A DNA stretch of 64,000 nucleotides from Novosphingobium olei (GCF_012927405.1 NZ_JABBGM010000009.1:62001-126000), one strand, 5' to 3'. Positions 41,856-50,145 are shown, numbered from the stretch's first letter. Translations and numbers: made by a program. The notes: generated by a model not told the origin, from the letters alone.

Positions 41856-42425
41856 TCAGGGGCGCGGAGCGCCGGGAGCCGCGGCGCCCGGAACCTGGCC
41901 GGGAGCCTGACCGGGCATCTGGCCGCCCATCTGCTGCTGCATCTGCTGGATCATCTGGCGCTGGCGTTCGATTTCGGCAGCGCTCTTGAAATCGAGCAGT
42001 TCGACATCGAACACGAGGTCGCTGTTCGCCGGGATCACCACTTCGCCGGTGGCCTGGCTCTTCTGTTCGTTGGTGCCATAGGCCATCGAGGCAGGGATCT
42101 CGAGGCGGTACTTGCCACCGCGCTGCATCTGCTGGAGCCCCTTGGCAAAGCCGGGGATCACGCCTTCGACCGGCATGACCGCCTTTTCACCGCGATCGAA
42201 TTCCTTGCCGTTCGCCAGGCGGCCGACATAGTTCACCAGCACGACGTCGGCGGTGGTCGGCGAGGCGCCCTGGCCGGCCTTGAGCGTATCGACAACCAGA
42301 CCGTGGTAGCGCGCGGCAAAGGCCAGCGCGGCTGCAACGACCACGGCGAGAATGACGCCGAGCCAGATCTTGGTGACCGAGCCCTTGGCCACGGGCTGCA
42401 GCGGAACGCGGGTGATTTCCGACAT
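41856..42425 (-). CDS. FKBP-type peptidyl-prolyl cis-trans isomerase
   Basis: 189 residues. A single span near 21-42 (WLGVILAVVVAAALAFAARY) anchors a periplasmic FKBP domain (about 60-150: VLVNYVGRLANGKEFDRG, GVIPGFAKGLQQMQRGGKYRLEIPA and AYGTNEQ), covering most active-site positions. A low-complexity C-tail rich in Gln, Met, Gly and Pro (IQQMQQQMGGQMPGQAPGQV) follows, probably flexible. It should assist folding of envelope proteins. Confidence 0.93.
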   Translation of the reverse strand: MSEITRVPLQPVAKGSVTKIWLGVILAVVVAAALAFAARYHGLVVDTLKAGQGASPTTADVVLVNYVGRLANGKEFDRGEKAVMPVEGVIPGFAKGLQQMQRGGKYRLEIPASMAYGTNEQKSQATGEVVIPANSDLVFDVELLDFKSAAEIERQRQMIQQMQQQMGGQMPGQAPGQVPGAAAPGAPRP

Positions 42426-42564
42426 TTCTTCCCCTCTGGGTGTCCCCGAAACAGGTGCGGCGAGCCGCTCCGATTCGCCGGCGCATCAGGCCGGACACGC
42501 GAAGGGCGCCGCTTTCGACGGCGCCCTCTTGGCCCAGCAAGGGCCGCTCGGCAAGAGGCGAGAA

Positions 42565-42584
42565 GGGAGAGGTTCGCCTCTCCC
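42565..42584 (-). terminator. hairpin after rpsU
   Basis: Arms GGGAGAGG/CCTCTCCC around a TTCG loop (CGAA on the transcribed strand), 20 bases after the rpsU stop. A second perfect hairpin AGGGCGCCG/CGGCGCCCT lies at 42503-42527. The pair should separate rpsU from the FKBP gene. Confidence 0.72.
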
Positions 42585-42604
42585 CGCGATCGCCCCGTTC
42601 CGCC

Positions 42605-42811
42605 TTACTTCGCGCCGTCGCGCTCGGCGCGCTTGCGCTCGAGCTTGCGGGCGCGGCGAACGGCGGCAGCCTTTTCACGAGCGCGCTTTTCCGAGGGCTT
42701 CTCGTAGTGGCGACGCAGCTTCATTTCGCGATAAACGCCTTCCCGCTGCAGCTTCTTCTTGAGCGCGCGGAGGGCTTGGTCGACGTTGTTATCGCGAACG
42801 AGAATCTGCAT
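42605..42811 (-). CDS. rpsU: 30S ribosomal protein S21
   Basis: 68-residue S21 with the typical start [25 protein letters not shown] and a basic helical C-terminus. It binds the 30S platform near the mRNA exit and takes part in initiation. It is transcribed away from crcB, with a 218-base gap upstream. Confidence 0.96.
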   Translation of the reverse strand: MQILVRDNNVDQALRALKKKLQREGVYREMKLRRHYEKPSEKRAREKAAAVRRARKLERKRAERDGAK

Positions 42812-43029
42812 AAACCGCTATACCTCAATCAGTTTCGAGCGAGAGCCCGCTGGTCATCAAGCGCGGGAATCACCCATGAATCCGGGAAACACAAAACGGG
42901 CCGAATCCGAACGGATGCGGCTCGAACCGGCGCGCCGATAGCGATTCCCTTTGCTCAAGGCAAGCAAAGTCGTGCCACGGGCCAAGCTAAGTCGTGCATT
43001 TGGCGGCTTGAGCGGCTAAGGGCGGGCCA

Positions 43030-43431
43030 ATGATATCGACTTCTTCCTGGCAGGCCAGCGGACTTGTCGCCTTGGGCGGCGGCACCGGTGCTCTCCTGCG
43101 CTTTCATGTTGGCCGTCTGGTCACCGCCCTTGTCGGGCCGGCCGCGGCTTTTCCCTGGGGTACCTTCCTGATCAACGTTTCGGGCTCGCTCGCGATGGGC
43201 CTGCTGGCTGGCTGGCTGACGCGGGCGAACGGGGGCGAGGCGTGGCGCCTGCTGCTGGCCGTGGGCGTGCTCGGCGGCTTCACCACGTTTTCCTCGTTCA
43301 GCCTGGAAACCGCGCTGCTGATCGAGCGCGGGGCCATCGGCCTTGCCGCGACGTATGCCGTGGGATCGGTGCTCGCGGGGCTGGCCGGACTGTTCCTGGG
43401 CCTGATCGCGATGCGGGGGGGCGTGGCATGA
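43030..43431 (+). CDS. crcB: fluoride efflux channel CrcB (Fluc)
   Basis: 133-residue four-span inner-membrane channel that exports fluoride. Family motifs GGGTGALLRFHVG, FPWGTFLINVSGSLAMG and GGFTTFSSFSLE, with the Phe-box and the Na+-site turn, are all present. A fluoride riboswitch was looked for in the 218 bases upstream and not found. It overlaps the pseudouridine synthase gene by 4 bases (ATGA). Confidence 0.95.
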   Translation: MISTSSWQASGLVALGGGTGALLRFHVGRLVTALVGPAAAFPWGTFLINVSGSLAMGLLAGWLTRANGGEAWRLLLAVGVLGGFTTFSSFSLETALLIERGAIGLAATYAVGSVLAGLAGLFLGLIAMRGGVA

Positions 43432-44726
43432 ACAAGCCTTACGAGCCAAAGTCCTACAACCAGAAGGACGATAGCGAAGTCCGCCAGTTCACCATCCAGA
43501 AGGACGATGCCGGGGCCCGGCTCGACCGCTGGTTCAAGCGGCACCTGCCGCAGGTGGGCTTTGCCACCGTTTCGCGCTGGGCGCGCACCGGGCAGATCCG
43601 GCTCGACGGCAAGCGCGCCGATGTCGACACCCGGCTCGAGGCGGGGCAGGTGCTGCGCGTGCCGCCGGGCGGGACGACACCTGCGAGCAAGGGGCCGCGC
43701 AAGCGCAAGCCCTTGACCGAGGAGCAGATCGCGCTCGCCGAATCGATGGTGCTGGAAAAGGATCGCGCGGCGATCGTGCTCAACAAGCCGCCGGGCCTTG
43801 CCACGCAAGGCGGCAGCGGCACCTATGAGCACGTCGATGGCCTGCTCGATGCCTATGTCGGCGAGGACGAGCCGCGGCCGCGGCTCGTCCACCGGCTCGA
43901 CAAGGATACCTCGGGCGTGCTGCTGATCGCGCGCACGCCAGGTAGCGCGGCGTTCTTCTCCAAGCGGTTTTCGGGCCGGTCCGCGCGCAAGATCTACTGG
44001 GCGCTGGTGATGGGCGTGCCCGATGTGAAGGACGGGCTGATCGAACTGCCGCTCGCCAAGCAGCCGGGCACCGGCGGCGAGAAGATGATGGTCGACGAAA
44101 GCGGCGAAGGTCAGGCCGCGCGCAGCCGCTATCGCGTGATCAGCCGGGCGGGCAACCGCGCCGCCTGGGTCGAGCTGCAGCCGCTGACCGGGCGCACCCA
44201 CCAGCTGCGCGTGCACATGGCGGCGATCGGCCATCCGATCGTGGGCGATGGCAAGTACGGCGGGCAGGGCGCGTTCCTGACCGGCACGATCAGCCGCAAG
44301 ATGCACCTTCATGCGCGTCGCCTGCGGATCGAGCATCCCGAAGGCGACCTGATCGATGTGACCGCGCCGCTGCCCGACCACTTCGCGGCGAGCATGGTGA
44401 GCCTGGGCTTCCACGAGGAAGAGGGCGACATCCCGCTCGAACCGGTCAAGCTGGTGAGCGAGAAGGATGTCGCCAAGCGCGCGGCCAAGGCGCATGCCAA
44501 GGAATACCGCAAGGAACGCCGGGGCGAGCGGCGCAAGCGCGCCGATGGTGGCGGCGGCATCGCCCGCAAGCCGACCGGCAAGCGCGCTGGCGGCGCTCCG
44601 GCGGGCAAGAAGGGGGCCGATGGCAAGCCGGCCGCGCGCAAGCCGGTGGCCGGCAAGCCCGGGGCTGGCAAGCCTGCGGCGGGCAGGGCACCCGCGCCAA
44701 GGAAGCCCGCAGGTCCCAAGCGCTGA
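43428..44726 (+). CDS. rluC: RluC/RluD-family 23S rRNA pseudouridine synthase
   Basis: 432 residues. An S4 RNA-binding domain (about 24-85: DRWFKRHLPQVGFATVSRWA, GQIRLDGKRA) is followed by the synthase domain with the catalytic Asp in HRLDKDTSGVLL near 165 and GRTHQLRVHMAAIGHPIVGD near 260. The last ~80 residues are a low-complexity Lys/Ala/Gly/Pro tail (for example KPAARKPVAGKPGAGKPAAG) likely to bind RNA non-specifically. The family choice RluC is by length and S4 domain; RluD is possible. Overlaps: crcB before (ATGA) and the PaiB-like gene after (TGATG). Confidence 0.88.
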   Translation: MNKPYEPKSYNQKDDSEVRQFTIQKDDAGARLDRWFKRHLPQVGFATVSRWARTGQIRLDGKRADVDTRLEAGQVLRVPPGGTTPASKGPRKRKPLTEEQIALAESMVLEKDRAAIVLNKPPGLATQGGSGTYEHVDGLLDAYVGEDEPRPRLVHRLDKDTSGVLLIARTPGSAAFFSKRFSGRSARKIYWALVMGVPDVKDGLIELPLAKQPGTGGEKMMVDESGEGQAARSRYRVISRAGNRAAWVELQPLTGRTHQLRVHMAAIGHPIVGDGKYGGQGAFLTGTISRKMHLHARRLRIEHPEGDLIDVTAPLPDHFAASMVSLGFHEEEGDIPLEPVKLVSEKDVAKRAAKAHAKEYRKERRGERRKRADGGGGIARKPTGKRAGGAPAGKKGADGKPAARKPVAGKPGAGKPAAGRAPAPRKPAGPKR

Positions 44727-45328
44727 TGCATCCCAACCCCGCGTTCCGGAACGACGATCGTGCTCTGCACGAGGCGCTGGTGGAGGAGATCGGCTTCGGC
44801 ATGATCTTCGCCGCCACGCCCGATGGACCGCGGGTAGCACACACCCCGCTGCTTTCGACCGGGGACGGAGCGGTGCAGTTCCACCTGGCGCGCGGCAATG
44901 CTCTGACGCGCGCGATCGAGAGCGCCACCGCGCTGATCGTGGTCAACGGCCCCGACGGCTATGTCAGCCCGCGCTGGTATGCCGACCCGGCGCAGGTGCC
45001 GACGTGGAACTACGTCGCGCTTGAACTGGAAGGGCGGGTGCGGCGGATGGAGCGCGAAGGCTTGCGCGCGCTGCTGGAGGCGCTGTCGGCCCGGCACGAG
45101 GCGCGGCTTACCGATGGCGCGCCGTGGACGATGGACAAGATGCCCGAGGCTGCGCTGTCGCAAATGATGGACGCGATCGTCGGGTTCGAGATGGAAGTGC
45201 TGGCCTGGCGCCCGACGTTCAAGCTTTCGCAGAACAAGGCGCCCGAGGAGCGCGAGCGGGTGGCCGCCGGGCTCGAGGCGGAAGGTTCGCCCGCCATCGC
45301 GCAGCTGATGCGGCGGCTGGTGCCATGA
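44726..45328 (+). CDS. FMN-binding PaiB-family protein
   Basis: 200-residue split-barrel flavin-binding protein. MHPNPAFRNDDRALHEALVEEIGFG, GPDGYVSPRWYADPAQVPTWNY and the late QMMDAIVGFEMEVLAWRPTFKLSQNK are characteristic of PaiB (FMN-binding negative transcriptional regulator). Despite the name, these proteins are probably oxidoreductases or flavin sensors. It starts on the stop of the pseudouridine synthase gene and overlaps the HAD gene by 4 bases. Confidence 0.9.
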   Translation: MHPNPAFRNDDRALHEALVEEIGFGMIFAATPDGPRVAHTPLLSTGDGAVQFHLARGNALTRAIESATALIVVNGPDGYVSPRWYADPAQVPTWNYVALELEGRVRRMEREGLRALLEALSARHEARLTDGAPWTMDKMPEAALSQMMDAIVGFEMEVLAWRPTFKLSQNKAPEERERVAAGLEAEGSPAIAQLMRRLVP

Positions 45329-45987
45329 GCCTGCGGCTGGCGATCTTCGATTGCGACGGCACGCTCGTCGACAGCCAGGCCGATATCTGCGCGTCGATGG
45401 ATGCCGCTTTCCTGGCGAACGGGCTGGAGCCGCCGGCGCGGCAGGCGACGCGCCGGGTGGTGGGCCTTTCGCTGCACGAGGCGATGCGGCGGCTGCACCC
45501 CAATGGCGCGCACGACGATCACGCCGCGCTGACGCAGGCGTACAAGAATGCGTTCCGTGCCCGGCGCGAGGCGGGATCGCTGGCCGAGCCGCTGTACGAA
45601 GGGATCGCCGCACTGATCGAGGAGCTTGTCGCGGATGGCTGGCTGCTGGGCGTCGCCACGGGCAAGAGCGACCGGGGGCTGGTGCACTGTTTGCAGACGC
45701 ATGGCCTGACCGGCCATTTCCTGACGCTGCAGACCGCCGACCGGCACCCGTCGAAGCCCGATCCGAGCATGATCGAGGCCTGCCTTGCCGATACCGGCGC
45801 CGATCGCGCCCTGACCGCGATGATCGGCGATACTGCCTACGACATGGAGATGGCCGTCAACGCTCGCGTCCGCGCCTTCGGCGTCGACTGGGGCTACCAC
45901 GAGCCGGAAGACCTGTTCGAGGCAGGGGCCGAGGCGGTCGCGACATCGATGACGGAGCTGCGCGCGCTGCTGCGGGGGATGGAATGA
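45325..45987 (+). CDS. HAD-IA hydrolase, phosphoglycolate phosphatase-like
   Basis: 220 residues with motif I LAIFDCDGTLVDSQ, motif II GVATGKSDRG and motif III/IV SKPDPSMIEACLADTG and AMIGDTAYDMEMAVNA. The helical cap between motifs I and II is of the C1/Gph type. 2-phosphoglycolate or a pyrophosphate-like molecule is the usual substrate, not proven here. Start ATG 45325 overlaps the PaiB stop (ATGA); the stop overlaps the next small gene. Confidence 0.88.
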   Translation: MSLRLAIFDCDGTLVDSQADICASMDAAFLANGLEPPARQATRRVVGLSLHEAMRRLHPNGAHDDHAALTQAYKNAFRARREAGSLAEPLYEGIAALIEELVADGWLLGVATGKSDRGLVHCLQTHGLTGHFLTLQTADRHPSKPDPSMIEACLADTGADRALTAMIGDTAYDMEMAVNARVRAFGVDWGYHEPEDLFEAGAEAVATSMTELRALLRGME

Positions 45988-46205
45988 GCGGGCGAGATCC
46001 GGCCATCGCGCGCTTTGCCGTGCTGCAGGCGGTGCGTCTGTCAGGCGCGCTGATCGCGCTGGCCGGCGTGCTGGTGTCTTCGGGCAATGTCGCCTGGCTG
46101 AAGGCCGTGCCGCCCGCTGCGGGCTTTCCACTGCTGCTGGTGGGCATGGTCGACTTCTTCTTCGTGCCGCCGCTGCTGGCGCGCCGCTGGAAAAGCAAGG
46201 ACTGA
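45984..46205 (+). CDS. 73-residue membrane protein in the crcB-ATP12 chain
   Basis: Small protein with two hydrophobic spans (LSGALIALAGVLVSS near 19-33 and AGFPLLLVGMVDFFFVPPLLA near 46-66) and a basic end RRWKSKD. The start overlaps the HAD stop and its own stop overlaps the ATP12 start, so it is translationally coupled on both sides. I recognise no named family. Confidence 0.78.
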   Translation: MSGRDPAIARFAVLQAVRLSGALIALAGVLVSSGNVAWLKAVPPAAGFPLLLVGMVDFFFVPPLLARRWKSKD

Positions 46206-46900
46206 TGAAGCGTTTCTACAAGCAAGTCGCCGTCGCCCGGGAAGGCGAAGGCTACCGCGTCACGCTCGATGGGCGCGGCATCCGCACCGTGGCCCGCCAG
46301 CCGCAGATCGTGCCGAGCGCTGCCCTGGCCGGGGCGATGGCCGCCGAATGGGACGGGCAAGGCGAAGAAATCGAGCCGGCGCGCTTCGTGTTCCGCGACA
46401 TGGCGGATTACGCGCTCGATGTCGTGGCGCCGGACCGCGCGCGAGCGATCATGGAATTGCTGCCTTACGGCGAGACCGACACGCTGTGCTATCGCGCCGA
46501 ACCGGACGAGCCGCTCGCCGCGCGCCAGCGCGAGGTGTGGGAGCCGCTGCTCGCCGCTGCCGAAGCGCGCCACGGCGTACGCTTCCAGCGCGTGGCCGGC
46601 ATCATCCACAAGCCGCAGGCCGGCGAAACGCTGGCTGCGTTGCAGGCGGTGCTCGAAGGGCTGGACGCCTTCGCGCTGGCTGCCTTGCGCAACACCACCA
46701 GCCTTGCCGCATCGCTGGTGCTCGGGATCGAGGCGATCCTGCCCGATGCCGATCTCGACACGCTGTGGAATGCGGCCAACCTTGAAGAGGATTGGCAGGC
46801 CGAGCTGTGGGGCAAGGACGAGGAAGCCATGGCACGGCGCGACCTACGGCGCGGGGCCTTCATCGCCGCCGCGCGCTTTGCCGGCCTTTCGCGCGGCTGA
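46205..46900 (+). CDS. ATP12-family chaperone
   Basis: 231-residue protein of the ATP12 family, which in mitochondria binds the F1-ATPase alpha subunit before assembly. The motif RFYKQVAVAREGEGYRVTLDGR at the start and ALRNTTSLAASLVLGIEA with AANLEEDWQAELWGKDEEA near the end are typical. Alphaproteobacterial members probably act in F1 assembly in the cytoplasm. It is the last gene of the coupled chain starting with crcB. Confidence 0.9.
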   Translation: MKRFYKQVAVAREGEGYRVTLDGRGIRTVARQPQIVPSAALAGAMAAEWDGQGEEIEPARFVFRDMADYALDVVAPDRARAIMELLPYGETDTLCYRAEPDEPLAARQREVWEPLLAAAEARHGVRFQRVAGIIHKPQAGETLAALQAVLEGLDAFALAALRNTTSLAASLVLGIEAILPDADLDTLWNAANLEEDWQAELWGKDEEAMARRDLRRGAFIAAARFAGLSRG

Positions 46901-46962
46901 GGCGGGAACCGCCGGGTAACCCCAAGCGCTTTTTCGACAGACCAGCTGAAGGAGCAGGAGCC

Positions 46963-47259
46963 ATGCCGCGTGGAGACAAGGACGCCTATACCGGCAAGCA
47001 GAAGCGCCAGGCCGAACATATCGAGGAAGGCTACGAAGATCGGGGCGTGAGCAAGGACGAGGCCGAGCGTCGCGCTTGGGCCACCGTCAACAAGCAGGAC
47101 GGTGGCGGCAAGAAGTCCGGTTCGGGCCGAGGGCGCAAGAGCGACCACAGCCCGTCGAAGCGCGGCGGCGAAAAGGCCGGCTCCTCGCAAAGCCATGCCA
47201 AGCGATCGGCCGCAGCGAAGAAGGGCTGGGAAACCCGCCGGCGCAAGGCTGCGCGTTAG
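46963..47259 (+). CDS. small basic protein (plasmid-stabilisation-like)
   Basis: 98 residues. The N-terminal half is mixed charge helix (YTGKQKRQAEHIEEGYEDRG, EAERRAWATVNK); the rest is Lys/Gly/Ser-rich and ends KKGWETRRRKAAR, resembling proteins often annotated as plasmid stabilisation protein in alphaproteobacteria. Nothing indicates a real role in plasmid maintenance; it may bind nucleic acid. AGGAGCAGGAGCC before ATG 46963 is a strong ribosome-binding site. The stop overlaps the stop of the convergent desaturase gene. Confidence 0.82.
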   Translation: MPRGDKDAYTGKQKRQAEHIEEGYEDRGVSKDEAERRAWATVNKQDGGGKKSGSGRGRKSDHSPSKRGGEKAGSSQSHAKRSAAAKKGWETRRRKAAR

Positions 47260-48176
47260 TTGTCCTCGGCGTACCGCTCGCGCCAGCGGGCGCGGATCGT
47301 ATCCGAGCTTTCCCGGCTGTCGTCATGGCTCCAGCCGGGCTCGCGCACGAGGTAGGACAGCTTGTGCCGGAACGGCGCGGTGAGGAAATCGCGTAGCATC
47401 GCGGTCCACTCGTGGAAGGCGGCATGCAGCAGGTGGAAGCTGCCCAACTGGCGCACGATGCCATAGCGGATGCGGCCTAGGCCCGGCACTTCGCCTTCGT
47501 CGCGCTGTGGCTGATACGTGCCGAACAGCCGATCCCACACGATCAGCACGCCGGCATAGTTGCGATCGAGATAGAGCGGATTGGTCGCGTGGTGCACCCG
47601 GTGGTGAGACGGTGTGTTGAACACCGCTTCGAACCAGCGCGGCATCCGACCGACCGCTTCGGTGTGAATCCAGAACTGATAGATCAGGTTCACCCCGCCG
47701 ACGGTGACAATCATCGCCGGTGGAAAGCCGAGCAGCGCCGGCCAGATGCGGAACACGAACGACAAGGCGATGAACCCGGTCCAGGTCTGCCGCAGCGCGG
47801 TCGACAGATTGTAGTGCTGGCTGGAATGGTGATTGACGTGGCTCGCCCAGAACCAGCGCACGCGGTGGCCGGTGCGATGTGCCCAGTAGTAATTGAAATC
47901 GTCGAGCAGGAAGCAGGCGATCCAGGCCCACCATGCCCACGGCACGGTGGCGATGCGGTGCGCATAAAGCCAGGTCGCCGCCGCATAGACGACCGCGGCG
48001 GTCAGGGCCCCGGCAATCGTGCTGCCCAGCCCGAGCGCCAGGCTGGTGAGCGTATCAGCGGGTTCGTAGGCATCGGGGCGGCGGCGCTGCGCCCAGAGCA
48101 TTTCGAGCACGATGGCGAGGATGAAGAACGGGATCGCGAAGACGACGACCTCGATCGGGTGGTCGAGCGGCTTCAT
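47256..48176 (-). CDS. sterol desaturase/fatty acid hydroxylase superfamily protein
   Basis: 306-residue membrane di-iron enzyme. About four spans surround the His clusters HRTGH (near 106), HVNHHSS (near 120) and, late, HHRVHHATN (near 200), which bind the two irons. The superfamily hydroxylates or desaturates lipids such as sphingolipids, sterols or carotenoids; the substrate is unknown. The start overlaps the 141-residue membrane protein gene (ATGA). Confidence 0.9.
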   Translation of the reverse strand: MKPLDHPIEVVVFAIPFFILAIVLEMLWAQRRRPDAYEPADTLTSLALGLGSTIAGALTAAVVYAAATWLYAHRIATVPWAWWAWIACFLLDDFNYYWAHRTGHRVRWFWASHVNHHSSQHYNLSTALRQTWTGFIALSFVFRIWPALLGFPPAMIVTVGGVNLIYQFWIHTEAVGRMPRWFEAVFNTPSHHRVHHATNPLYLDRNYAGVLIVWDRLFGTYQPQRDEGEVPGLGRIRYGIVRQLGSFHLLHAAFHEWTAMLRDFLTAPFRHKLSYLVREPGWSHDDSRESSDTIRARWRERYAEDN

Positions 48177-48598
48177 GCCGAGGCTCCAAGGCGGCGCAGG
48201 CTTGCGGCCCAGGCCTGCGCCTGCGGGCCGAGATCGAGCGTGACCGCGCCGAACCGCCGTTCGCGCGTGGCGATGGTGAGGAACTGCCGATCGAGCCGGA
48301 TGCCCTGATAATCCGCGATCAGCCGTGCGGCGAAATGGCTGCCGTGGCGGCGCAGCAGCAGGACGCGTCCGTCGGCACCGCGTACCAGAGCGCCGATCCG
48401 CGCGCGATCGAGCGCGACCTCGACCGGACCGAATCCGCAGATCGCCTCTTCGGCGAGCTCGCGGGCATGGTCCTCGTCGCGCAGGCGCACGTCGCCGCCA
48501 AGCTTCATCGCCCGCGCGATCCACCAGATGGCCAGGATCGCGGCGAGCGAAAGCACGCCCTGCACCGCAAGCCCCAGCAGATTGATGCCCCCCGACAT
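48173..48598 (-). CDS. uncharacterised membrane protein coupled to the desaturase
   Basis: 141 residues. One span near 6-29 (LLGLAVQGVLSLAAILAIWWIA) is followed by a soluble domain that alternates acidic and basic segments (DVRLRDEDHARELAEEAICGF, GADGRVLLLRRHGSHFAARL). It is translationally coupled to the desaturase by a 4-base overlap, so it may be a partner subunit, for example an electron-transfer or regulatory factor. No family recognised; no heme or Fe-S motif is visible. Confidence 0.72.
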   Translation of the reverse strand: MSGGINLLGLAVQGVLSLAAILAIWWIARAMKLGGDVRLRDEDHARELAEEAICGFGPVEVALDRARIGALVRGADGRVLLLRRHGSHFAARLIADYQGIRLDRQFLTIATRERRFGAVTLDLGPQAQAWAASLRRLGASA

Positions 48599-48618
48599 CG
48601 CCCCCGGCTTTCTTAAGC

Positions 48619-49050
48619 TCAGCCGTTGGCGGCGAGCATGTCGACTTGCGCGCGGATCGGGCCGATGTCGTAGCCCGCGCCAGCCGCGCTGGCGGCGATC
48701 TGATCAGGCGCCATGCCGCGCTTGGCCTGGGTCAACGCCCACAGCAGCGTCGAGCGCGTGCCGGAGCGGCAATAGGCAAGCACGGGCGCATCCCCGGCGC
48801 TGGCGAGCGCGGCATCGAGCGCTTCGACCTGCGGCAGCGAGAAGCCGGCATGGCTGACCGGAATGGCAACGTAGGCGATGCCGGCAGCCTTGGCCGCGGC
48901 TTCGATTTCGGCGCCCGGGGTCTGGTCGTCGGATTCGCCTTCGGGCCGGTTGTTGACGATCAGGGCGATGCCGAGCGCCTTGGCCTGTGCCACGTCGTCC
49001 ACGGTGATCTGCGGGCTGGCGTACGTCTTGTCGTCGATCTTGCGGAACAT
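48619..49050 (-). CDS. TIGR01244-type sulfurtransferase/phosphatase-like protein
   Basis: 143-residue DSP-like domain. FRKIDDKTYASPQITVDDVAQ, the loop NNRPEGES and the active-site CX5R motif YCRSGTRSTLLW are those of the beta-lactamase hydrolase-like (Blh/TIGR01244) family. The Cys can carry a persulfide or a phosphate; Blh relatives are linked to sulfide handling. It sits between terC and the 141-residue membrane protein gene (5- and 20-base spacings). Confidence 0.86.
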   Translation of the reverse strand: MFRKIDDKTYASPQITVDDVAQAKALGIALIVNNRPEGESDDQTPGAEIEAAAKAAGIAYVAIPVSHAGFSLPQVEALDAALASAGDAPVLAYCRSGTRSTLLWALTQAKRGMAPDQIAASAAGAGYDIGPIRAQVDMLAANG

Positions 49051-49055
49051 GATTC

Positions 49056-49892
49056 TTATCCTCTTGCCGCCGCGTCCGCGAGCCGGCGCTTTTCGCGCCG
49101 GTTGCGGCCGACGATGTTGAGCAGCTCGACGAATACCGAGAAGCCCATCGCCGCGTAGATGTATCCCTTGGGAATGTGGAGTCCGAACCCGTCTGCCAGC
49201 AGCACGAGCCCGATCATCACCAGGAACGAGAGCGCCAGCATGACGAGGCTGGGGTTCTTTTCGATGAACTTCGCCAGCGGATCGGCCGCGATCATCATCA
49301 GCGATACGGTGGTGACGACCGCGGCGATCATGATCGGGATCTCGTCGGTCATGCCGACGGCGGTGAGGATCGAATCGATCGAGAAGACCAGATCGAGCGC
49401 GATGATCTGCGCAATGGTCGAGCCGAAGTTGGCAACGACCGCCTGTCCTGCGCTGCCCCCATGTCCCGCTCCGCCGTGCCCCTTGTGGTCGAGCAACTCG
49501 CCGCTCGGCTCGGGATCGATGTTGTGGTGAATTTCCTTGGTCGCCTTCCACAGCAGGAACAGGCCGCCTGCGATCAGGATCAGGTCGCGACCCGAAAACG
49601 CCGTTTCGAACGTCGGTTCGCCATGCGCGCCGGGCTTGCCGGCGATGCCGAGGTCGATCAGCGGTGCCTGCAGGGTGACGATCCAGCCGATCAGCGTGAG
49701 CAGGCCCAGCCGCAGGCCAAGCGCGAGCAGGAGGCCGATGCGCCGCGCCTTCTGCTGCTGTTCGGGCGGCAGCTTGTTCGACAGGATGGCGATGAACACC
49801 AGGTTGTCGATGCCCAGCACGATCTCGAGCAGGACGAGCGTGACGAAGGCGGCCCACGCAGCGGGATCGGCCAGGAGTGCGAGAATATCCAT
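49056..49892 (-). CDS. TerC-family integral membrane protein
   Basis: 278 residues with about seven hydrophobic spans. Family motifs are [17 protein letters not shown] near residue 20, with its conserved acidic residues in the span, and [15 protein letters not shown] near 165. A loop of His/Gly ([14 protein letters not shown]) could bind metal. TerC/Alx-type proteins export Mn2+ or service secreted metalloproteins. A yybP-ykoY (Mn) riboswitch was looked for upstream and not found. First gene of the terC-blh-membrane protein-desaturase series. Confidence 0.92.
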   Translation of the reverse strand: MDILALLADPAAWAAFVTLVLLEIVLGIDNLVFIAILSNKLPPEQQQKARRIGLLLALGLRLGLLTLIGWIVTLQAPLIDLGIAGKPGAHGEPTFETAFSGRDLILIAGGLFLLWKATKEIHHNIDPEPSGELLDHKGHGGAGHGGSAGQAVVANFGSTIAQIIALDLVFSIDSILTAVGMTDEIPIMIAAVVTTVSLMMIAADPLAKFIEKNPSLVMLALSFLVMIGLVLLADGFGLHIPKGYIYAAMGFSVFVELLNIVGRNRREKRRLADAAARG

Positions 49893-49968
49893 GGCTTGGG
49901 CTTGTGCCCAATGCAGCCCGCGTCGGCAAGGCGGAGCTGCGTTGTTGCAAATGTCAAAGTATTTCGCG

Positions 49969-49987
49969 CCGTTTTCGGCGAAAACGG
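49969..49987. repeat. perfect 8-base inverted repeat in the terC/cold-shock promoter region
   Basis: CCGTTTTC and GAAAACGG around GGC, 77 bases before the terC start and about 35 bases before a -10-like TATAGT of the cold-shock gene. It could be an operator or, in RNA, a hairpin. Confidence 0.45.
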
Positions 49988-50020
49988 TGGATTCCGTTCG
50001 CGCTGGGCGTTTTTGTAGGC

Positions 50021-50145
50021 TATAGTGGAAAGTGCAATGGAGTGGGCCGGCTGAAATCCGGCGCGAATCCCTTGTCGTGCCGCCGGCATTCGAGTCCGGC
50101 CAGCGGTGCCGGGAAAGCAGGGCGAACGAAGGTTTATTGGTTTTT
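50021..50145 (+). promoter_or_regulatory. promoter and structured leader of the cold-shock gene
   Basis: A -10-like TATAGT lies at 50021-50026 and the ATG at 50146, giving a leader of roughly 115 bases if this is the promoter. It contains two hairpins with the same stem sequences: GCCGG/CCGGC at 50046-50062 and again at 50082-50100. The first GCCGG can also pair with the last CCGGC, so alternative folds are possible. Long leaders that refold in the cold are known for cspA. Confidence 0.5.

Noticed and set aside
42812..43029. Fluoride riboswitch before crcB
   Set aside because: None of the conserved fluoride aptamer segments is visible.
46963..47259. Plasmid origin or maintenance region
   Set aside because: The only hint is the plasmid-stabilisation-like name of one small basic protein; all neighbours are chromosomal housekeeping genes.
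49893..49968. yybP-ykoY manganese riboswitch before terC
   Set aside because: Searched on the minus strand because terC genes can carry one; the conserved loops are absent.
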